Shown: positions 53,859-62,316, counted from the stretch's first letter. The stretch is 64,000 nucleotides of DNA from Microbacterium neungamense (GCF_024971095.1 NZ_CP069717.1:2418001-2482000), one strand, 5' to 3'. Translations and numbers: made by a program. Notes: a model not told the origin generated them from the letters alone.

Positions 53859-54295
53859 GTCATCCTCCAGCGACGAAGATCCCGTCGCATCATGTTGGGT
53901 CCGAGGGGCGGACGCACCCCGGTGGTCGATCGACCGCTCCGAATGTATCAACGGCACCCCGTGTTTCCGCGTCATTTCAGGGGTTTCGGGCGATTTCTGC
54001 GGCGTGTCGCGCCACATCCGCCCCATCTGTCACACCCTTCCCCGCTCAGGCGGCGCGCGTCCCCCGGGCAGGCGGCGCCCCGGCCCCTCCCGGTCGGGAG
54101 GCGCCCCCGCCCCTCCCGGGCGGGAGGAGTTCTCACGTTCGGGAGGACGAATCACCGGGAATCCTCCGCCCGAGTGAGAGAACTCCTCCCGACGCGGTGC
54201 GCGAGAGCAGGCCGCGCGGACCGCTCGGGCGGGTGATGAGGGATGCCAGCGGGCCCGGAGGCGGCGGATGTCAGCGGGCCCGGAGGCGGCGGATG
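53859..54295. other. 437-bp intergenic region with two repeats
   Basis: This gap between hup and the DUF559 gene holds no convincing gene. It contains the hup promoter region (AT-rich near 53940-53985), a GGGCGGGAGG-rich direct repeat near 54070-54125, an imperfect 15-17 bp inverted repeat at 54122-54190, and a 25-bp tandem repeat at 54246-54300. Confidence 0.6.
54122..54190. repeat. Inverted repeat around GGGAGGAGTTCTCAC
   Basis: GGGAGGAGTTCTCAC (54122-54136) mirrors GTGAGAGAACTCCTCCC (54174-54190) with a two-base difference, and an inner CGGGAGGA/TCCTCCGCCCG pair continues the stem. It is not at a gene end and lacks a T-tract, so it looks like a REP- or MITE-like element. Confidence 0.65.
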
Positions 54296-54300
54296 TCAGC
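54246..54300. repeat. 25-bp tandem repeat (about 2.2 copies)
   Basis: CAGCGGGCCCGGAGGCGGCGGATG is repeated with a period of 25 bp, ending at the stop of the DUF559 gene. Its origin may be the GGATG-rich composition of the genome. Confidence 0.7.
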
Positions 54301-55120
54301 GGGCGAGGTGGAGGCGCTGGGCGATGGCGGCCATGATCACGGCCTGCACGGCGGGCCAGTCGTCGAACAGCTGGGCGTAGCTGATCCGGATCACGTGGTA
54401 CCCGTGCAGCTTCAGCAGCGCGTCGTGCGTGATGTCGCTGCTGCGCTGGGCACCCACGTGATGGCCGCCGTCGATCTGCACGACCAGGCGCTCGCCGATC
54501 AGGCAGTCGACGGGCCGACCCAGAACCCATGCCTGGGGAAGGACCGGGATGCCGAGCCAGCGCAGCCTGCTGAGGAAGATCGTCTCGGTGCCGGCATCCG
54601 CGAACGGCTGGGCGTCACGGAGCATCCGTCTCGCATCCGGCGGCAGCGGCGCCCGATCGAGCACGCCCGGATCGACGGCTCCCTTCCGAAGCGCCGACTC
54701 CCACACCGCCAGCGCCTCCTCATACGGACGGCAGCGGGCGACGAGGACCAACGCGTTCTCTATCGCGTCCTCGCAGGAATCGGGGTCGCGCGGGAAGAGC
54801 GGAGCACTCCAGTGGATGACGCCGCGCGTCACTCGTGCATGCCCGGAGTGCGGAGGCGCGGCGACGTGCGGCTCGCAGGCGTCGAGCACCCACAGTCCGC
54901 GCCGCGCGGCGAGGGTCACGCAGCTGAGCACCACGCCGCGCTTCACGGCAGTGACGAGCATCGGATCCGCGCCCGGCAGCGCCACCCAGCCGCGGCGGAC
55001 GACGATCAACGCCCCGGCCTCACGGGCGCGCCGGAAGGAGTGGGCGCTGACGCCGCGCCGCCGGAGGGTCTGCACACGGGCGATGCCGCCCGCTCGCCGC
55101 AGTGCATCGATCGGATCCAT
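54296..55120 (-). CDS. AbiEi-like N-terminus plus DUF559 nuclease-like protein
   Basis: A 274-residue protein. Residues 1-55 (IDALRRAGGIARVQTLRRRGVSAHSFRRA, then GWVALPG) match the winged-helix AbiEi/antitoxin-type domain. The C-terminal 110 residues are a DUF559 / very-short-patch-repair-like nuclease fold, with PVDCLIGERLVVQIDGGHH (the D..V.D) and RSSDITHDALLKLHGYHVIRI (the H..L...G). Such proteins are frequent singletons in Microbacteriaceae; function is unknown. Start ATG 55120 chosen over GTG 55138. No neighbouring toxin gene is seen. Confidence 0.78.
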   Translation of the reverse strand: MDPIDALRRAGGIARVQTLRRRGVSAHSFRRAREAGALIVVRRGWVALPGADPMLVTAVKRGVVLSCVTLAARRGLWVLDACEPHVAAPPHSGHARVTRGVIHWSAPLFPRDPDSCEDAIENALVLVARCRPYEEALAVWESALRKGAVDPGVLDRAPLPPDARRMLRDAQPFADAGTETIFLSRLRWLGIPVLPQAWVLGRPVDCLIGERLVVQIDGGHHVGAQRSSDITHDALLKLHGYHVIRISYAQLFDDWPAVQAVIMAAIAQRLHLAR

Positions 55121-55248
55121 GCGGCGATCCTGCGGCACCGGCGAGCGGCCCGAACCGCCGGAACCCGGCCGCTGTGGACAGTCCGCTCCGGCATCCGTTC
55201 CGTGCAGGACGAGCGCAAGGGGCGGGGCGGATGCCGGGGCATGCAGAA

Positions 55249-55274
55249 GGGCGGGGATCCGAAGATCCCCGCCC
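55249..55274. terminator. Hairpin terminator of the rpmB-rpmG-rpsN operon
   Basis: A perfect 11-bp stem, GGGCGGGGATC with GATCCCCGCCC, closes a CGAA tetraloop, 51 bp beyond the rpsN stop. Two CCCTTCGACGCGCTCAGGG-type repeats lie between the stop and the hairpin. Confidence 0.75.
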
Positions 55275-55277
55275 CTA

Positions 55278-55319
55278 CCCTTCGACGCGCTCAGGGTCCC
55301 TTCGACGCGCTCAGGGTGC
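55278..55319. repeat. Two tandem CCTTCGACGCGCTCAGGGT repeats
   Basis: The unit appears twice back to back with a period of about 21 bp. It is a variant of the dispersed CTTCGACAGGCTCAGGG element at 56099 and 31333. Confidence 0.75.
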
Positions 55320-55324
55320 GATGC

Positions 55325-55630
55325 TCACCAGCTCGACTTGGTCACGCCGGGCAGCTCGCCGCGGTGCGCCATGTCACGGAAGCGGACACGCGAGATGCCG
55401 AACTTCGTGAGGACACCGCGCGGGCGGCCGTCGATGACGTCGCGCGAACGCAGGCGCACCGGCGAGGCGTTGCGCGGCAGCTTCTGCAGGCCGACGCGAG
55501 CGGCCTCGCGCTGCTCGTCGGTCGCGTTCGGGTCGACCAGGGTCTTCTTCAGCTCGGCGCGACGCTCGGCGTAACGGGCGACGACAGCCTCGCGCTGCTT
55601 GTTGCGGGCGATCTTGCTCTTCTTCGCCAT
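55325..55630 (-). CDS. rpsN: 30S ribosomal protein S14, zinc-free type
   Basis: A 101-residue S14 ([28 protein letters not shown], ending [11 protein letters not shown]). It is the long form without the CxxC-CxxC zinc ribbon. Together with rpmG and rpmB it forms a three-gene unit (2-bp gap to rpmG). In mycobacteria and streptomycetes such Cys-free paralogues are made under zinc limitation by release from Zur; no clear Zur box is visible here, so this may be the only copy. Confidence 0.97.
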   Translation of the reverse strand: MAKKSKIARNKQREAVVARYAERRAELKKTLVDPNATDEQREAARVGLQKLPRNASPVRLRSRDVIDGRPRGVLTKFGISRVRFRDMAHRGELPGVTKSSW

Positions 55631-55632
55631 GA

Positions 55633-55803
55633 TTAACGCTCCTCGCGGAATTCGACGTGCTTGCGGACGACCGGGTCGTACTTCTTCAGCACGAGACGGT
55701 CCGGGGTGTTGCGGCGGTTCTTCTTGGTCACGTAGGTGTAACCGGTGCCCGCCGTCGAGCGCAGCTTGATGATCGGACGAACGTCCTGAGCCTTCTTCGC
55801 CAT
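55633..55803 (-). CDS. rpmG: 50S ribosomal protein L33, zinc-free type
   Basis: A 56-residue L33: [20 protein letters not shown] and [18 protein letters not shown]. It has no Cys, so it is the C-minus type. The ATG overlaps the rpmB stop by three bases and it precedes rpsN by two bases. Full-length. Confidence 0.97.
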   Translation of the reverse strand: MAKKAQDVRPIIKLRSTAGTGYTYVTKKNRRNTPDRLVLKKYDPVVRKHVEFREER

Positions 55804-56039
55804 CAGAGCTTCACACCCTTCGCAAGCAGATCCTTCACGACGTTGTCGATGCCGCGGACGTCGATCACCTTCATGCCCTTGGCGGACACGTTGAGGGTGA
55901 CCTTACGACCGAGGGTCGGCACGTAGTAGGTCTTCTTCTGCACGTTCGGGTCGAAGCGGCGCTTCGTCCGGCGGTGCGAGTGCGAGATGTTGTGACCGAA
56001 GCCGGGAACAGCACCGGTCACCTGGCACACTGCTGCCAT
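55803..56039 (-). CDS. rpmB: 50S ribosomal protein L28
   Basis: A 78-residue L28 with [32 protein letters not shown] as its conserved basic start. The usual CxxC zinc pair is reduced to a single Cys (C5), so it belongs to the zinc-independent class. First gene of rpmB-rpmG-rpsN. The start is the ATG at 56039, which is followed by the universally conserved MAAVCQV. Confidence 0.97.
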   Translation of the reverse strand: MAAVCQVTGAVPGFGHNISHSHRRTKRRFDPNVQKKTYYVPTLGRKVTLNVSAKGMKVIDVRGIDNVVKDLLAKGVKL

Positions 56040-56098
56040 GTCGGTGACTCCTTCACTACCGTGAGGCCGGACGGCCCCACCCAAGATCCCTTGTCTGC

Positions 56099-56117
56099 CC
56101 CTTCGACAGGCTCAGGG
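56099..56117. repeat. Dispersed CCCTTCGACAGGCTCAGGG element
   Basis: A 19-base near-palindrome, the canonical form of the repeat also found at 31333-31369. It lies in the 162-bp gap between rpmB and the sugar permease gene, with nothing else recognisable there. Confidence 0.75.
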
Positions 56118-56201
56118 ACCGGCATCGGGCCGATCGAGCATGAAGGAGGGACGAACTGCGCACCAGGAGAGTGCGCAGACGAAGAGCAATCCTAGCACGG
56201 A

Positions 56202-57041
56202 TCACTTCTCGGCCCCTGCCACCATCCCCTTGATGAAGTAGCGCTGCAGCAGGAGGTAGACCACCAGCACCGGCAGCACGGAGAGGAGGGATGCCGCGGC
56301 CGCGGCCCCGAGGTCGCTGGACGAGGTCGCGAAGAACGTCCCGATCGCCGGTGCGATGGTGCGCATCTCGGGGCTGCGCATGAGATAGACGCTGATGGCG
56401 TACTCGTTCCACACCGCCACACCGGTGAGGATCACCACGGTCGCGGTAACCGGCTTGAGCATCGGGAACACGATGCGGAACAGCAGCTGCACCGCATTCG
56501 CCCCGTCGACGGATGCCGCCTCCTCGATCGACAGCGGCAGGCCGCGCATGAACGAGGCGTACAGGAAGATCGCCAGCGGCAACTGCATCGCCACCATCAC
56601 CAGGATGGTGCCCCAGAACGTGTTCACCGCCTTCAACTGGTTCATCATCGAGTACAGCGGCACGAGGATGGACAGCGGCGGCACCATGATCAGCCCGACG
56701 ATGCCGGCGAAGACGAGCCGGTTCCCCCGCGTGGGGCGGCGCGCCAGCGGGTAGGCGGCGAGCGCCCCGAGCAGGCACACCAGCACGGTTGTGCTCCCGG
56801 TCACGATCGCGCTGTTCCCGATCGCGCGCAGGATGTGCCCCTCCTCGACAGCGGTGGCGAAGTTCTGCCAGTGCCACGCCCCGATCGGGAACGCCCACTG
56901 CGAGGACAGGTCGCTGCGCGCCTTCAGCGCCGAGGTCACCGTGATGTAGAACGGCAGCAGCTGCAGCAGCACGGCCAGGAGCACGCCTCCGCCGATGGCG
57001 AGCCGCGCGCCCCAGGAGGCGGATGCCCGGGGCGCGCTCAC
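56202..57041 (-). CDS. Carbohydrate ABC transporter permease 2 (MalG/UgpE type)
   Basis: A 279-residue permease with six helices, starting GARLAIGGGVLLAVLLQLLPF. The EAA loop is IEEAASVDGANAVQLLFRIVFPMLKPVTATV, the contact site for the ATPase, which is not encoded here. The family imports sugars or sugar derivatives. The GTG at 57041 overlaps the stop of permease 1 (GTGA). It is last in the operon with permease 1 and the binding protein. Confidence 0.93.
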   Translation of the reverse strand: MSAPRASASWGARLAIGGGVLLAVLLQLLPFYITVTSALKARSDLSSQWAFPIGAWHWQNFATAVEEGHILRAIGNSAIVTGSTTVLVCLLGALAAYPLARRPTRGNRLVFAGIVGLIMVPPLSILVPLYSMMNQLKAVNTFWGTILVMVAMQLPLAIFLYASFMRGLPLSIEEAASVDGANAVQLLFRIVFPMLKPVTATVVILTGVAVWNEYAISVYLMRSPEMRTIAPAIGTFFATSSSDLGAAAAASLLSVLPVLVVYLLLQRYFIKGMVAGAEK

Positions 57042-57970
57042 AGCAGCTCCAGGCGCCGGCGGTTCAGCACGGTGTTCAGCACGAGGGTGAACACCGCGAT
57101 CATCAGGAACAGCACGACGCCCATCGCGGAGGCGTAGCCGGCGCTCTGGTTGTCGAAGTACATCTTCGCGATCAGAGTCGACACCGAATTCGTCGCGTAC
57201 CCCGGCCCGCCGCCGGTGAGCACCTGGATGACGTCGAACAGCTTCAGGCCGCCGATGAGGTTGAGCACGATGCTGGTCGCGAAAGCCGGCTGCAGCATCG
57301 GCACGGTGATGCGCAGGAAGGACTGGATGCTGCTCGCGCCGTCGATCCGCGCGGCTTCGAAGTACATCGTCGGGATGGACTGCAGCCCGGCCAGGTAGAT
57401 CACCATCGAGACGCCGACGAACTGCAGCGAGTTGACCGCGACGATGAGCGCGATGGCCGTGCCGACCTCGCTGAGCCAGGCGGTGCGCTGCCCGCCGAGG
57501 GCGATCACGAGGTCGTTCAGCCCGCCGGAGTTGTACGCGAAGAACAGGTAGTACATCGTGCCCATCACCACCGGCGAGACGAGCACGGGCAGGTAGATGA
57601 TCGCGCGGGCGAGGTTGCGCCCGCGCACCGCGCGGTCCAGCGCGAGCGCGAGCGCGAGGCCGATCACCTGCTGCACGAGCGTCGACCCGAAGCCGTAGAT
57701 GAAGGTGTTGCCGAGGGCGGTGCGGAAGTTCGGGTCCTCGAACAGCCGCAGGTAGTTCGCCGCGCCGACCAGGTCGCGCGCCGCGCTGTACCCGTTCCAG
57801 TCGGTCAGCGACAGCAGCACGCCGTTCAGGAGCGGCCACAGCATGAACAGGCCGAGCACGGCGAGCGCGGGCAGGTAGAGCAGGTTCAGCCCCCGACCAG
57901 CGAAACGGGGGACCGCCCCCCTGGTCCCCCGTTCGCCCTTCGGCACCGTCACCGCGGTGGTCGCCGTCAT
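57038..57970 (-). CDS. Carbohydrate ABC transporter permease 1 (MalF/UgpA type)
   Basis: A 310-residue permease. GLNLLYLPALAVLGLFMLWPL is helix one, LLNGVLLSLTDWNGYSAARDL the family signature loop, and ARIDGASSIQSFLRITVPMLQPAFATSI the EAA motif. Six helices are likely. It pairs with permease 2 to form the channel. Overlaps the solute-binding gene by four bases. Its intact first 60 residues are a useful comparison with the broken permease remnant at 6004-6206. Confidence 0.93.
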   Translation of the reverse strand: MTATTAVTVPKGERGTRGAVPRFAGRGLNLLYLPALAVLGLFMLWPLLNGVLLSLTDWNGYSAARDLVGAANYLRLFEDPNFRTALGNTFIYGFGSTLVQQVIGLALALALDRAVRGRNLARAIIYLPVLVSPVVMGTMYYLFFAYNSGGLNDLVIALGGQRTAWLSEVGTAIALIVAVNSLQFVGVSMVIYLAGLQSIPTMYFEAARIDGASSIQSFLRITVPMLQPAFATSIVLNLIGGLKLFDVIQVLTGGGPGYATNSVSTLIAKMYFDNQSAGYASAMGVVLFLMIAVFTLVLNTVLNRRRLELL

Positions 57971-59205
57971 TGCAGCGAGTCGAAACTCGACTTCATCTGC
58001 GCGACTGCATCCGCCGGGGTCATCTGGCCCGTGATGACGCCATCCGTGGTCGACACCATGGTGTCCCAGATCCCGTTGGGCAGGTACACGCGATCGAAGT
58101 ACGGCTTCAGAGGCACCTCCCCCGGTGCGACGAAGGTCTCGTAGCTCTCGGTCAGCACGCCCAGGTCGCTCTCGGCGTTCGTCAGGCCGGGGATGCCGCC
58201 GATGGACGCGGCCAGCACCCCGAGGTTCTCCGGCTCGGCGAGGAAGGCGAGGTAGTCGAGGGCCTGCTCCTTGTCCGGCGAGTCCTTCGCGACCCCGTAC
58301 GCGCGGCCCTCGCCGCCGACCAGGAACGGCTGCCCGGTCTGCGACGGGATGGGCATGTACGCGATGCGCGCAACCGGGTTGAACTCCAGCGCGGTGGCGA
58401 CGAGGTAGTTCTGCACGAAGATGAACGCCGTCTTCCCCTCCGCGAGCGACCGCCCGAGGTCGTCCATGGTCGCGGACGAGTAGTCCGGGTTGAAGTACCC
58501 GTTCTGCCGCCAGGTGTCGATCATCTCCATGATCCGGGTGTACCCGGCCTCGTCGAAGGTGCCGTCCTTGAACCCTTCGAACGCCTCCTCGCTGAAGTCA
58601 CCCGAGCCGATGAAGTCGGTGATGTTGCCGGCGAACCAGCTGTCCTTGCCGGAGGAGGAGATCGGGATGACCCCGGCATCCTTCAGCTTCTGCAGGGCCG
58701 CTCCGAACGCGTCCCAGTCGGTGAGGGACGCCGGGTCGATGCCCGCGGACTCCAGCACCTCGGCGTTGTAGACGATGCCCGCCACGTCGGTCTCGATCGG
58801 CAGGGCGTAGAACCGGCCGTCCTCGTCCTTCATGGCCGGTGCGAGCGCCTCGTTGAAGTTCTCCGCCCAGGGCTGGCCGTCCAGCGGCTCGAGGAACTCC
58901 GCGTAGCGCAGCAGCGACCACCCGTGCGTGGCCCAGATGTCCGGCACGTCGCCCGAGGCGAGGCGCACCTTGACGTCGGCCTCGTAGGTGTCGGTGGAGG
59001 GCACCAGGTCGATGGCCACCCCGGGGTGCTCCTCGAGGTACCGGTCGGTGATCTCCTGCAGCACGTCGAGGGACGGATCGGTCGAGCCGAAGTTCGTCTG
59101 CACCTCGAGCGAGACCTCGTCGCCGCCGGAACCTCCCCCCGTGCAGGCGGTGAGCGCCAGTCCGGTGACGGAGATCAGCGCCAGGGCGGCGACGGGATGC
59201 TTCAT
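57967..59205 (-). CDS. Extracellular sugar-binding lipoprotein
   Basis: A 412-residue family 1 solute-binding protein: signal ALALISVTGLALTAC with the lipidated C21, a Gly-rich linker (TGGGSGGDEVSLEVQTNFG), then the two-lobe fold (YLEEHPGVAIDLVPSTDTYEAD, then DVPDIWATHGWSLLRYAEFLEPL and MPIPSQTGQPFLVGGEGRAYGVAKDS). It delivers sugar to the two permeases encoded next. ATPase MsmX-like partner must be elsewhere. Start at ATG 59205 with GAGAGG upstream; divergent from the oxidoreductase. Confidence 0.93.
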   Translation of the reverse strand: MKHPVAALALISVTGLALTACTGGGSGGDEVSLEVQTNFGSTDPSLDVLQEITDRYLEEHPGVAIDLVPSTDTYEADVKVRLASGDVPDIWATHGWSLLRYAEFLEPLDGQPWAENFNEALAPAMKDEDGRFYALPIETDVAGIVYNAEVLESAGIDPASLTDWDAFGAALQKLKDAGVIPISSSGKDSWFAGNITDFIGSGDFSEEAFEGFKDGTFDEAGYTRIMEMIDTWRQNGYFNPDYSSATMDDLGRSLAEGKTAFIFVQNYLVATALEFNPVARIAYMPIPSQTGQPFLVGGEGRAYGVAKDSPDKEQALDYLAFLAEPENLGVLAASIGGIPGLTNAESDLGVLTESYETFVAPGEVPLKPYFDRVYLPNGIWDTMVSTTDGVITGQMTPADAVAQMKSSFDSLQ

Positions 59206-59306
59206 GATGCGTACCTCTCGTCCTTCGACTTCATTGTCCTCGACATCCGGAGATGCGGCGACGCTCGGTTCGTGATATGTTACCCGCGTAGATCGCTGGG
59301 GGAAAA

Positions 59307-59346
59307 GATCCCGGAACCTTTTCGAGGGGGGCTAGGTTCCGGGATC
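59307..59346. promoter_or_regulatory. 12-bp perfect inverted repeat in the divergent promoter region
   Basis: GATCCCGGAACC (59307-59318) is exactly complementary to GGTTCCGGGATC (59335-59346) with 16 bp between. It lies between the divergent sugar-binding gene and the oxidoreductase gene. It could be a paired regulator site or an RNA hairpin; there is no gene end nearby to terminate. A TTGACA lies just to the right at 59357-59362. Confidence 0.6.
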
Positions 59347-59375
59347 ACCCGCCTTGTTGACACCGGTAGACCTCG

Positions 59376-59390
59376 GTGGAAGACTTCCAC
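59376..59390. promoter_or_regulatory. Palindrome GTGGAAGACTTCCAC just before the oxidoreductase start
   Basis: A perfect 7-bp inverted repeat around a central A, ending two bases before the ATG. It overlaps where the ribosome-binding site should be, so a bound regulator or RNA hairpin here would affect expression directly. The LacI gene at 60582 is a candidate. Confidence 0.5.
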
Positions 59391-59392
59391 GC

Positions 59393-60592
59393 ATGGCGTT
59401 CACACTGGGGATGGTCGGCGCAGGCCAGTTCGCCGGTCAGTTCGCCACACTCTTCCATCATCATCCGGGTGTCTCCGCCGTGCACGTCACGGACGTCATC
59501 CGCTCCCGCGCCGACGACCTCGTCGCCAGCGCCGGGCTGGCCGGCACCTTCGACAGCTTCGAGGACATGCTGGCCTCGCCGATCGACGCCGTCGCGATCT
59601 TCACCCAGCGGTGGACGCACGGCCCGCTCGTGGTGCAGGCGCTGCGCGCCGGGAAGCACGTGTACTCGGCGGTGCCGATGGCGGTGTCGGCGGAGGAGAT
59701 CGCAGCGATCATCGAGGCGGTGCGGGAGACCGGGCTGACCTACATGATGGGCGAGACCAGCTACTACAACCCGGCCACGGTGTTCGCCCGCGCCAAGCTC
59801 GCCGAGGGCGCGTTCGGGCGCCTCTTCTACGGCGAAGGCGACTACGTCCACGACATGGATCTCGGCTTCTACGAGGCATATCAGTATTCCGGTGGCGAGG
59901 ACTGGCGGTCGACCGCGAGCTACCCGCCGCTGCTGTACCCGACGCACTCGATCGGCGGGGTGCTCGGCGCCTGGCCTACCCACGCCACCGCGGTGTCGGC
60001 GATCGGCGTGGTCGACGAGCGCGGCGACGGCGTCTTCGACCGCGACGTCAGCCAGTTCGACAACGACTTCTCCAACGCCACCGCCCTGTTCGAGCTGGCC
60101 GGCGGCGGCTCGATGCGGATCAACGAGTTCCGCCGCGTCGGCTACCCCACGCACCTGCGCGAATCGCGGTTCCGCTGGTTCGGCACGGAGGGCTCGTTCG
60201 AGCAGCTCGCCCGCACCACGGTGTGGCAGACCAGGGAGGGGGTGGAGGACATCTCGCACCTGATCGACACCCACGCCTCGGCATCCGTCGACGACCCGTC
60301 GCTCGCGCACGTGGCACCCGCGCTGCGCGAGGCGTTCGTGTCCGGCTACGCCGCGATCCACGACCGCGAGCGCATCCCCGAGGAGCTGCGCCGCCTGCCG
60401 AACGGGCACGAGGGCAGCCACCACTTCCTCGTCGACGACTTCGTGCGCGCGGTCACCGACGGCACTCTGCCGCCCGTGAACGCCTGGCAGGCGGCCCGCT
60501 TCACGCTCCCCGGCGTGATCGCGCACGAGTCCGCGCGCCGCGGCGGGGAGCGGCTGCGCATCCCGGACATGGGGGACGCGGATGCCGGGTGA
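59393..60592 (+). CDS. Gfo/Idh/MocA-family NAD(P)-dependent oxidoreductase
   Basis: A 399-residue dehydrogenase with an N-terminal Rossmann fold (FTLGMVGAGQFAGQFATLF, then DAVAIFTQRWTHGPLVVQAL) and the EK-P-like segment GKHVYSAVPMAVSAEEI (the usual E-K-P Lys is not obvious). The C-terminal beta-sheet domain begins about 125. These enzymes oxidise or reduce sugars or inositols. The start is the ATG at 59393, placed directly after a palindrome and giving the normal family N-terminus. It overlaps the LacI gene by 11 bases. With the divergent ABC transporter it makes a sugar uptake-and-conversion locus. Confidence 0.9.
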   Translation: MAFTLGMVGAGQFAGQFATLFHHHPGVSAVHVTDVIRSRADDLVASAGLAGTFDSFEDMLASPIDAVAIFTQRWTHGPLVVQALRAGKHVYSAVPMAVSAEEIAAIIEAVRETGLTYMMGETSYYNPATVFARAKLAEGAFGRLFYGEGDYVHDMDLGFYEAYQYSGGEDWRSTASYPPLLYPTHSIGGVLGAWPTHATAVSAIGVVDERGDGVFDRDVSQFDNDFSNATALFELAGGGSMRINEFRRVGYPTHLRESRFRWFGTEGSFEQLARTTVWQTREGVEDISHLIDTHASASVDDPSLAHVAPALREAFVSGYAAIHDRERIPEELRRLPNGHEGSHHFLVDDFVRAVTDGTLPPVNAWQAARFTLPGVIAHESARRGGERLRIPDMGDADAG

Positions 60593-61592
60593 GCGCCGAG
60601 CGCGCTCGGTGACGCGCGCGGACGTGGCCCGCTACGCGGGCGTGAGCACCGCCGTCGTCAGCTACGTGCTCAATGACGGCCCGAAGCCGGTCGCACCGCT
60701 CACCCGGGAGCGGGTGCTCGACGCGGTGCGCGTGCTCGGGTACCGGCCGAATGCGGCCGCGCGGGCGCTGTCGATGGGATCGGCCGACATGTTCGGCCTG
60801 CTCGTGCACGACAACCGGAACCCGTTCTTCGCCGAGCTCTGCCACGCCCTGGACAAGGCGAGCGCCGACCAGGGCCGGTCGCTGCTGATCGTGAACTCCG
60901 ACCGCGACCAGGCCGACCCGGGCGAGCAGATCCGCGAGCTCGCCGCGCGTCAGGTGGACGCGCTCCTGATCGCCACCGTGCTCACCGCCGGGGAGCAGGC
61001 GCTCGTGGCGTCGCTGAACATTCCGACGGTGATGATCGGGCAGTTCGGCGAGACCGAGGGGCTCGCCGGGGTCGGCGTGGACTTCTGCCGGGGCGCGCGC
61101 GAGGTCGTCGAGCATCTGATCGGGCACGGCTACCAGGACATCGCGTTCGTCGGCAGCGCCGCCCGCTACGACGAGCGCGAGCGCGGCTGGTCGGAGGCGC
61201 TGTCGGCCGCGCGCCTGCCGCTGGGCCCGCTCATCCACACTCCGTTCACGTACCAGGGCGGCTACGAGGCCGGCGTGCGGCTCGCGAACGCCGAGCGGAT
61301 GCCGCGGGGCGTGCTGGCCGCATCCGATCAGATCGCGATCGGGATGCTCACCGCGCTGCACGAGCACGGCGTGCGGGTGCCGGAGGACATCGCAGTGGCC
61401 TCCTTCGACGGCACCGTCCCCGCCGACTTCGTCTGGCCGCGGCTCACCACCGCCGTGCAGCCGCTCGCCGAGATGGCGGAGACGGCGATCGCAGCGCTGG
61501 TGAACCCGGACCCGGAGCGGCGCTTCCACGAGCTGACCACGCGCCTGCGGGTGCGGGAGTCCTGCGGCTGCACCTCGGCATCCGGGAGCTGA
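60582..61592 (+). CDS. LacI-family transcriptional regulator
   Basis: A 336-residue repressor. The HTH (TRADVARYAGVSTAVVSYVLNDG) and hinge (YRPNAAARALSMGSADMFGLLV) are followed by the type I periplasmic-binding-like sensor (HDNRNPFFAELCHALDKAS, then EHGVRVPEDIAVASFDGT and the CGC-containing tail RESCGCTSASGS). It is coupled to the oxidoreductase and lies beside the sugar ABC genes, so it is the likely controller of this locus. ATG overlaps the preceding stop by 11 bases. Confidence 0.92.
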   Translation: MPGERRARSVTRADVARYAGVSTAVVSYVLNDGPKPVAPLTRERVLDAVRVLGYRPNAAARALSMGSADMFGLLVHDNRNPFFAELCHALDKASADQGRSLLIVNSDRDQADPGEQIRELAARQVDALLIATVLTAGEQALVASLNIPTVMIGQFGETEGLAGVGVDFCRGAREVVEHLIGHGYQDIAFVGSAARYDERERGWSEALSAARLPLGPLIHTPFTYQGGYEAGVRLANAERMPRGVLAASDQIAIGMLTALHEHGVRVPEDIAVASFDGTVPADFVWPRLTTAVQPLAEMAETAIAALVNPDPERRFHELTTRLRVRESCGCTSASGS

Positions 61593-61650
61593 CACCGGGC
61601 CGTGTGCGGGGTGCGCGCGTGCGCGCCGGCCTCCGCGCCGCGGGCCCGGC

Positions 61651-62316
61651 TCAGCCGGCGGATGCCGCGGCGGCCGCCCCACGGCCCCAGCGGAACGGCG
61701 AGACCGTCGGGTCGCCCGGGATCCAGAACCGCCATGGGAACGCCTGGGTGCCGGCGTGGCCGGCGACGCCGACCCGCGGGCCGGTCGCGACATCGGGGAG
61801 CGGGTCGCCGAGCCACAGCTCCGCCGTCGCGCCGTGCAGCGGCATGCCCGTGACGGCGTCGATGCCGTCGTGGCGCGGATGCCGCAGCCCCGACACCTGG
61901 CCGAGCCGGCCGGGCCCGCGGGCGAGGTCGCGGCCGGTGCGGCCGGAGCGGGCCGCCGCGGCATCCGTCCCGCCGACGACTTCGGCGGCGCGCAGCAGCA
62001 CCCCGCCGGCGACCCCGTCCGGGGCGCAGACCACGTTGACGCAGGAGTGGATGCCGTGGCTGAGATAGATGTACAGGTGCCCCGGCTCGCCCCACATGGT
62101 GGCGTTGCGGGCGGTACGGCCCATGCGGGCGTGCGAGCCGGGGTCGGGCTGATCGCCGGTGCCGCGGCCGTGATAGGCCTCCACCTCGGTGAGCCGCAGC
62201 CGCACCTGGGCGCCGTCGACGACGGTGCGCAGCTCGCCGCCGAGGAGCCGCGGGGCGACCTCGAGCGGCAGGCCGAGGAGGTCGTCGCGGCCGGCGCGAC
62301 GCAGGGTCGCGCTCAC
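61651..62316 (-). CDS. 3-methyladenine DNA glycosylase (AAG/MPG family)
   Basis: A 221-residue base-excision-repair enzyme that removes alkylated purines. Signature segments: RLTEVEAYHGRGTGDQPDPGSH with the catalytic Glu, MWGEPGHLYIYLSHGIHSCVNVV, GVLLRAAEVV and GPGRLGQVSGL. Length matches the AAG family. GTG start (62316) overlaps the previous stop (GTGA), so it is translated together with the membrane protein upstream. The Ala-rich C-terminus is unconserved. Confidence 0.93.
   Translation of the reverse strand: MSATLRRAGRDDLLGLPLEVAPRLLGGELRTVVDGAQVRLRLTEVEAYHGRGTGDQPDPGSHARMGRTARNATMWGEPGHLYIYLSHGIHSCVNVVCAPDGVAGGVLLRAAEVVGGTDAAAARSGRTGRDLARGPGRLGQVSGLRHPRHDGIDAVTGMPLHGATAELWLGDPLPDVATGPRVGVAGHAGTQAFPWRFWIPGDPTVSPFRWGRGAAAAASAG

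Noticed and set aside
51204..54236. 1010-residue plus-strand frame opposite CopD-CtaG
   Set aside because: Antisense shadow of a membrane protein gene with typical biased composition.
55633..56201. Zur-box upstream of rpmB
   Set aside because: No AT-rich inverted repeat of Zur type in the 162-bp gap; only the CTTCGACAGGCTCAGGG repeat is present.
57038..59205. Missing ABC ATPase gene in the sugar operon
   Set aside because: Not an anomaly: sugar transporters of this type usually share one MsmX/UgpC-like ATPase encoded elsewhere.
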